This document shows, in pieces, positions 60,727 through 64,000 of a stretch of DNA of 64,000 bases. The DNA is from Luteibacter rhizovicinus DSM 16549 (GTDB lineage Bacteria; Pseudomonadota; Gammaproteobacteria; Xanthomonadales; Rhodanobacteraceae): assembly GCF_001887595.1 (NCBI RefSeq), contig NZ_CP017480.1:2818001-2882000 (forward strand), given 5' to 3'. The position numbers and the translations under genes were made by a program. Each line of letters starts with the position of its first letter. The first letter of the stretch is position 1. The notes under the pieces were generated by a model. The model was not told the DNA's origin, did no database searches, and saw nothing but the letters and a program-made list of their open reading frames with translations.

Positions 60727-62712
60727 TCATGGTTCGTCAAGCTCCTTGGCACCCTCGCTATTCTCCTCGACCTGTATGCGCAAGGGAGCGAGTGAATTCT
60801 CCAGTCGGCCGCCGACATTCAAGGCTTCCAGGGCGGTCATGTGCTCGGCGACGGCAGCATGGTCGCCGAGCGCCAGCGCCTCGCGAATCACGGTGATGTG
60901 ATACGCAGGTTCGCGAGGCTCTTTGGCGGATGCGGCTTTCGAAAGCCGGAACGCGAGAGGCGTGTCATGGAGGCCTCTCCATGCAAAATCGGCGTAGCCG
61001 GCGAGGAGCCTCGCGCGAGGATTCGGGTGCGCAAGGGCTGCAAGATACAGCTGAACGATGCGATCGGCGGGAAGTGCGCACGTGCCGCTGAGGCTACAGC
61101 TGCTCAAGGACGTGATGGCACTCTCGTCTTCGATCGTCGGTGACTTGGCATGAAGTTTTGCCACCATGGAATCCCACCAGGCGTCCTTGATTGGCCTATG
61201 CATGCGTGCGGCAAAGAAAATCAAGGCTTGCTCCGGAAGCGTCGAGGCGCCAGGCAGGACTGCCGCGCGTTCAAGCTGTCCCGAAACCAGGGGCGTGAAG
61301 GGCGACGACGGCTCATATTGCGACCCGATGACGTACATGCGCCCAAGTTCGTACTGCGCTCGCGGCGAATGTGGATTGCGGATCGCGAGTTCTTCAGCTA
61401 GCCCGACGGGAGTGGACCACCGATAGGCGGTGAAGGCGGTGAGGGCAGCCCAGTAGAAGATGGCCAACGCGAGGATGACATTGGCGACGCCCCGGCTCCT
61501 CGGCGAAGTGACGTCACTTGAGCCTGCCGCGGTCGTCATCGCTCTGCCGCGCAGAGCGGTCACGAGGGCGAGCATGACGCCCATGCTCGCAAAGTAATTG
61601 CGATGCTCGTAGATGAGCTCGAGTGGGATGACGGTGCCGGTCAGTGTGTGGCAGGCAAGCATCCAGGCGATGCCCAGGCCGACCAGGGGCGCGCGCTTGC
61701 GGACAAGTACGGCTGCTGCGACCAGGCTGACGAGTCCGGCGATGCTGATGAGGGTCGTCACCGGCGCGAGGAGGCCCGTCGAAATACGGAAATCGTCGTG
61801 ATAGAACGAAAGGCTGCCGGGCGACGGGAAGATCGTCCAGGCGAGATAGTCGAACACGATTCTGGCTTCGCTCATCAGTCGCGTCGACATCGTGAATTCG
61901 CGCGGAGCCCAGGTGGACGCTCGAAGGAGTGCGGGACCGATCCACATGGCCCCTGCGATACCAGGGATGATCAGAATCACGATGAACAGCGCGATGACGA
62001 AGCGCGATCGCGGCAAGCGGCCACCCGTTGCCGCCGTCTGCCAACGGAAGACGAAGATTTCGAGCAAGAAGGCATACAGAGGCGTGAGAACCGCAGTCTC
62101 CTTCGCGAGCAGGCCGAATGCCGTGCAGGCGACGAGGCTCATGGTCACGGTCAGGCGTCCGTCTCCGGAACGGAGCATCCGCTGTCGACCCACGGTGTAC
62201 CCGTACAGCCCGAGAAGTACGAACAGGTTGGCGAGGCTTTCCATTCGTTGCACGACGTACAGGACGGCGGTCAGATTGATGGGCAAAACCATCCAGGCCA
62301 CGCTCACGAGTATCGCCGTGCGGCTTTCATGCAAATCCGGTTGCAGCGGATTGCGTGCCAGTAACCTGCGTGTGAGTAGAAAGACAAATACGCCGTTCAA
62401 GAGATGGATCACGATGTTGGTGATCTTCATCGGCACTGGATTCATGCCAGTGGCGAGGATGTTCAGCGCAAAACTCAGCGACGCAAGCGGCCGCTTGAAG
62501 TCGCTGGACGGCGACGAAAGGGCCGCCGAGATCAAGCTGGGTACCGAGGCGTGGGCAACGCGAAGATCGGTGTTATCGACGATGTTGGGAAAGTCGTCGA
62601 AGGTGAACGCGCCCGGAAGGCCCAAGACATAAATCATCGCTGTCGCAATGACGGCTAGTGCCATCCAGGCGGCTGGAAGTGCGCCGATCTGACGGAGCGT
62701 GGGCAAGCGCAT
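60727..62712 (-). CDS. Polytopic GT-C-like membrane protein with EHRNY motif
   Basis: The 661-residue protein has about ten membrane helices in residues 10-440. An early loop FTFDDFPNIVDNTDLR, with acidic residues, fits GT-C enzymes. The motif IPLELIYEHRNYFASMG follows, then a soluble TPR-like helical tail (ending ALEALNVGGRLENSLAPLRIQ). It probably acts on lipid-linked sugars or proteins in the periplasm. It is a diverged relative of the next gene. The nearby pilus genes make pilin glycosylation one possibility. Confidence 0.75.
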   Translation of the reverse strand: MRLPTLRQIGALPAAWMALAVIATAMIYVLGLPGAFTFDDFPNIVDNTDLRVAHASVPSLISAALSSPSSDFKRPLASLSFALNILATGMNPVPMKITNIVIHLLNGVFVFLLTRRLLARNPLQPDLHESRTAILVSVAWMVLPINLTAVLYVVQRMESLANLFVLLGLYGYTVGRQRMLRSGDGRLTVTMSLVACTAFGLLAKETAVLTPLYAFLLEIFVFRWQTAATGGRLPRSRFVIALFIVILIIPGIAGAMWIGPALLRASTWAPREFTMSTRLMSEARIVFDYLAWTIFPSPGSLSFYHDDFRISTGLLAPVTTLISIAGLVSLVAAAVLVRKRAPLVGLGIAWMLACHTLTGTVIPLELIYEHRNYFASMGVMLALVTALRGRAMTTAAGSSDVTSPRSRGVANVILALAIFYWAALTAFTAYRWSTPVGLAEELAIRNPHSPRAQYELGRMYVIGSQYEPSSPFTPLVSGQLERAAVLPGASTLPEQALIFFAARMHRPIKDAWWDSMVAKLHAKSPTIEDESAITSLSSCSLSGTCALPADRIVQLYLAALAHPNPRARLLAGYADFAWRGLHDTPLAFRLSKAASAKEPREPAYHITVIREALALGDHAAVAEHMTALEALNVGGRLENSLAPLRIQVEENSEGAKELDEP

Positions 62713-62740
62713 CAGTGAATGCTTCCCGGAAACGGTACGG

Positions 62741-64000
62741 TCATTGGGAAGACTCCTTTGAAGCGTTCGAAAGCGCAGAGCGCAGGTGCACCAACTCATT
62801 GTTCCAATAGTCCTGATGACTCAGTACCTGGTCGTGTACCCACGCCATGCCCGTCGACGGGCTACGCATAGCGGGTGGGGTGAGTTGCGCGTACACGTCC
62901 AGGTGGCCGATTGCCAGGTCAGGTGCATTGGCTCGCCCGAGGGAGGCCGCTTGTTCGAGAGCCACATTAGCGGCGGGCAGGAGACGCAGGGCGGTGTCGA
63001 AATGCGCACGGGCAGCCGTTGTGTCGCCACGCGCAAGCGCCAGCTCACCGCGGAGATGCTCGATGTCCTGCATCCGTCCCGGAAGAGCTACCACGTGTGG
63101 ATTCGTGGCAGCTCGGTCCAGCATCCTCTCGAGCGTGGCGGCGTCCAGCCCGTGGCAGGTCCCGCTGCGAGCGACTGCAATCGCCGGAGAGAACCAATTG
63201 AGCACGAGCTTTCCAGGGTCGCGCGGCGCGATCTGCAGGGATGTCCCGGCGAATGCAATGTCAGCGGCGTCTACGTCGCCGAGCTGGCAGCGCAGGTCAA
63301 GGATCGCCAACGCGACCTGCGGTTCGGCGGCGAATTCGGAGCGGTGAAGAGCCAGGCGTTGAAGTCCTCGACGCGGATGCCCGGCTTCGCCTTCCATCTG
63401 TGCGGCATAGGTTTGTGCACGCGCGGATCCCGGGGCGTCTTCGGCCCACATGGAAGCTTGCGCCACAGGATTGCCCCAAAGCTTCGTGACTCCGAGTGTG
63501 ATCGTGCCCACGCCGACGGAGAGAAGGACGCCGATCGCAATGGCCCCGAGACGATAACGCAACCTGCTGAGCGCAAGTCCAAGAGGCCAGAATAACAATA
63601 GTGCTGGCAGGTAATTGCGGTGCTCGAAATAGAGTTCCAGGGGGATCGACGTGGATTCCACCAGATGCGCCGCAAGGTAGAACAGCACTGCCATGGCGAG
63701 TGCCGGATAGCGCTTGCGGTAGCGCCAGCCCAGGAAGATCACGATGCCGAGGGCCGCTATCGCCGGCAGGGTCCATAAGGGATCGAATAGCGAATTCGCA
63801 GCGGGGTATTGATCGTGAAACACGCTCCCGGCAATCCGAACGACCAGGGCAAGCTGTCCCACGTAGGTCCAGATGATGGTCGGTTCCGTCAGGAGGCGCT
63901 GTCCGACGGACCAGCCGCGGTACGAGGGCGAGGCATTGTCGATGCCCCTGCCGGCAAACCACAGAAGGCCCAAAACGACGGCAACAATCCAGGGCACGCA
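62741..64000 (-). CDS. Polytopic EHRNY membrane protein, 5' end outside window
   Basis: The visible 418 residues lack the start, which lies beyond the right edge. Helices fill the first 190 residues, with IPLELYFEHRNYLPALLLFWPLGL matching the motif of the upstream-oriented paralogue. A soluble tail of TPR-like helices follows (LRGELALARGDTTAARAHFDTALRLLPAAN). It ends 28 bases before the paralogue's start, so both are in one transcript. Same putative role. Confidence 0.72.
   Translation of the reverse strand, partial: CVPWIVAVVLGLLWFAGRGIDNASPSYRGWSVGQRLLTEPTIIWTYVGQLALVVRIAGSVFHDQYPAANSLFDPLWTLPAIAALGIVIFLGWRYRKRYPALAMAVLFYLAAHLVESTSIPLELYFEHRNYLPALLLFWPLGLALSRLRYRLGAIAIGVLLSVGVGTITLGVTKLWGNPVAQASMWAEDAPGSARAQTYAAQMEGEAGHPRRGLQRLALHRSEFAAEPQVALAILDLRCQLGDVDAADIAFAGTSLQIAPRDPGKLVLNWFSPAIAVARSGTCHGLDAATLERMLDRAATNPHVVALPGRMQDIEHLRGELALARGDTTAARAHFDTALRLLPAANVALEQAASLGRANAPDLAIGHLDVYAQLTPPAMRSPSTGMAWVHDQVLSHQDYWNNELVHLRSALSNASKESSQ

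Overview
The window is chromosomal DNA of a high-GC gammaproteobacterium. Gene content points to Xanthomonadales (Lysobacterales), most likely Rhodanobacteraceae such as Luteibacter or Dyella. The evidence is the Bpt leucyl-transferase, a bacteriophytochrome with heme oxygenase, DUF3391 HD-GYP signalling, and many short REP palindromes with the core GAGCCGATTCATCGGCGA at convergent gene ends. This taxonomic call is inferred from content; no marker RNA is present. I see no tRNA, rRNA, CRISPR array, intact transposase or prophage.

Layout. (1) 0-16.7 kb is housekeeping: a thioredoxin-like protein, acylphosphatase, copper delivery proteins (PCuAC + SCO1), a transglutaminase-like protein, purT, a TPR protein, two small epimerases, PBP1b, hemE, aroB-aroK, a glycerate-kinase-like P-loop enzyme, pdxH and YjbQ. 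(2) 16.7-33.7 kb is an envelope and signalling island: MarC + formylglycine-generating enzyme (FGE), a receiver-only regulator, a NarL-type regulator with a MASE1-like histidine kinase, a patatin fused to an outer-membrane barrel (type Vd-like), an outer-membrane channel with a second NarL-type regulator and a lipoprotein, DUF202 + a surface-antigen barrel, a HAD phosphatase + sulfatase, and an operon of DUF3300, DUF2950, a frameshifted gene and a small protein. Six intergenic regions here carry seven copies of one 10-bp near-palindrome (about GTAGWWCTAC, flanked by YTA). In four cases the box edge lies 82-87 bases before the start codon. I read this as a local regulon, probably of the resident NarL-type regulator(s). 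The FGE is expected to mature the sulfatase 10 kb away. (3) 33.7-36.4 kb holds a cobalamin-binding protein and then a small, lower-GC scar: the N-terminal half of an HlyD-type secretion adaptor joined to the C-terminal part of an HExxH metallopeptidase, followed by an unknown exported protein. (4) 36.4-46.7 kb holds bpt, a light-sensing operon (DUF2007, bphO, an output-less bphP), an NPP-type phosphodiesterase, hutU, msrA and a translationally coupled HD-GYP/EAL pair for c-di-GMP. (5) 46.8-51.5 kb holds coaE-pilD-pilC-pilB of type IV pili, with no pilA beside them. (6) 51.7-64 kb is a surface-glycan cluster: four glycosyltransferases, a methyltransferase, an epimerase, a flippase, a NeuD-like acyltransferase, a DegT aminotransferase, and two related polytopic proteins with an EHRNY motif. 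The last of these runs off the right edge.

Standouts are the island-wide box, the FGE-sulfatase pairing inside it, and REP palindromes read in frame inside the heme oxygenase gene. Others are the phytochrome that ends where its output module should begin, and the HlyD/metallopeptidase fusion scar. Functions are assigned from motifs visible in the translations; no database search was possible.
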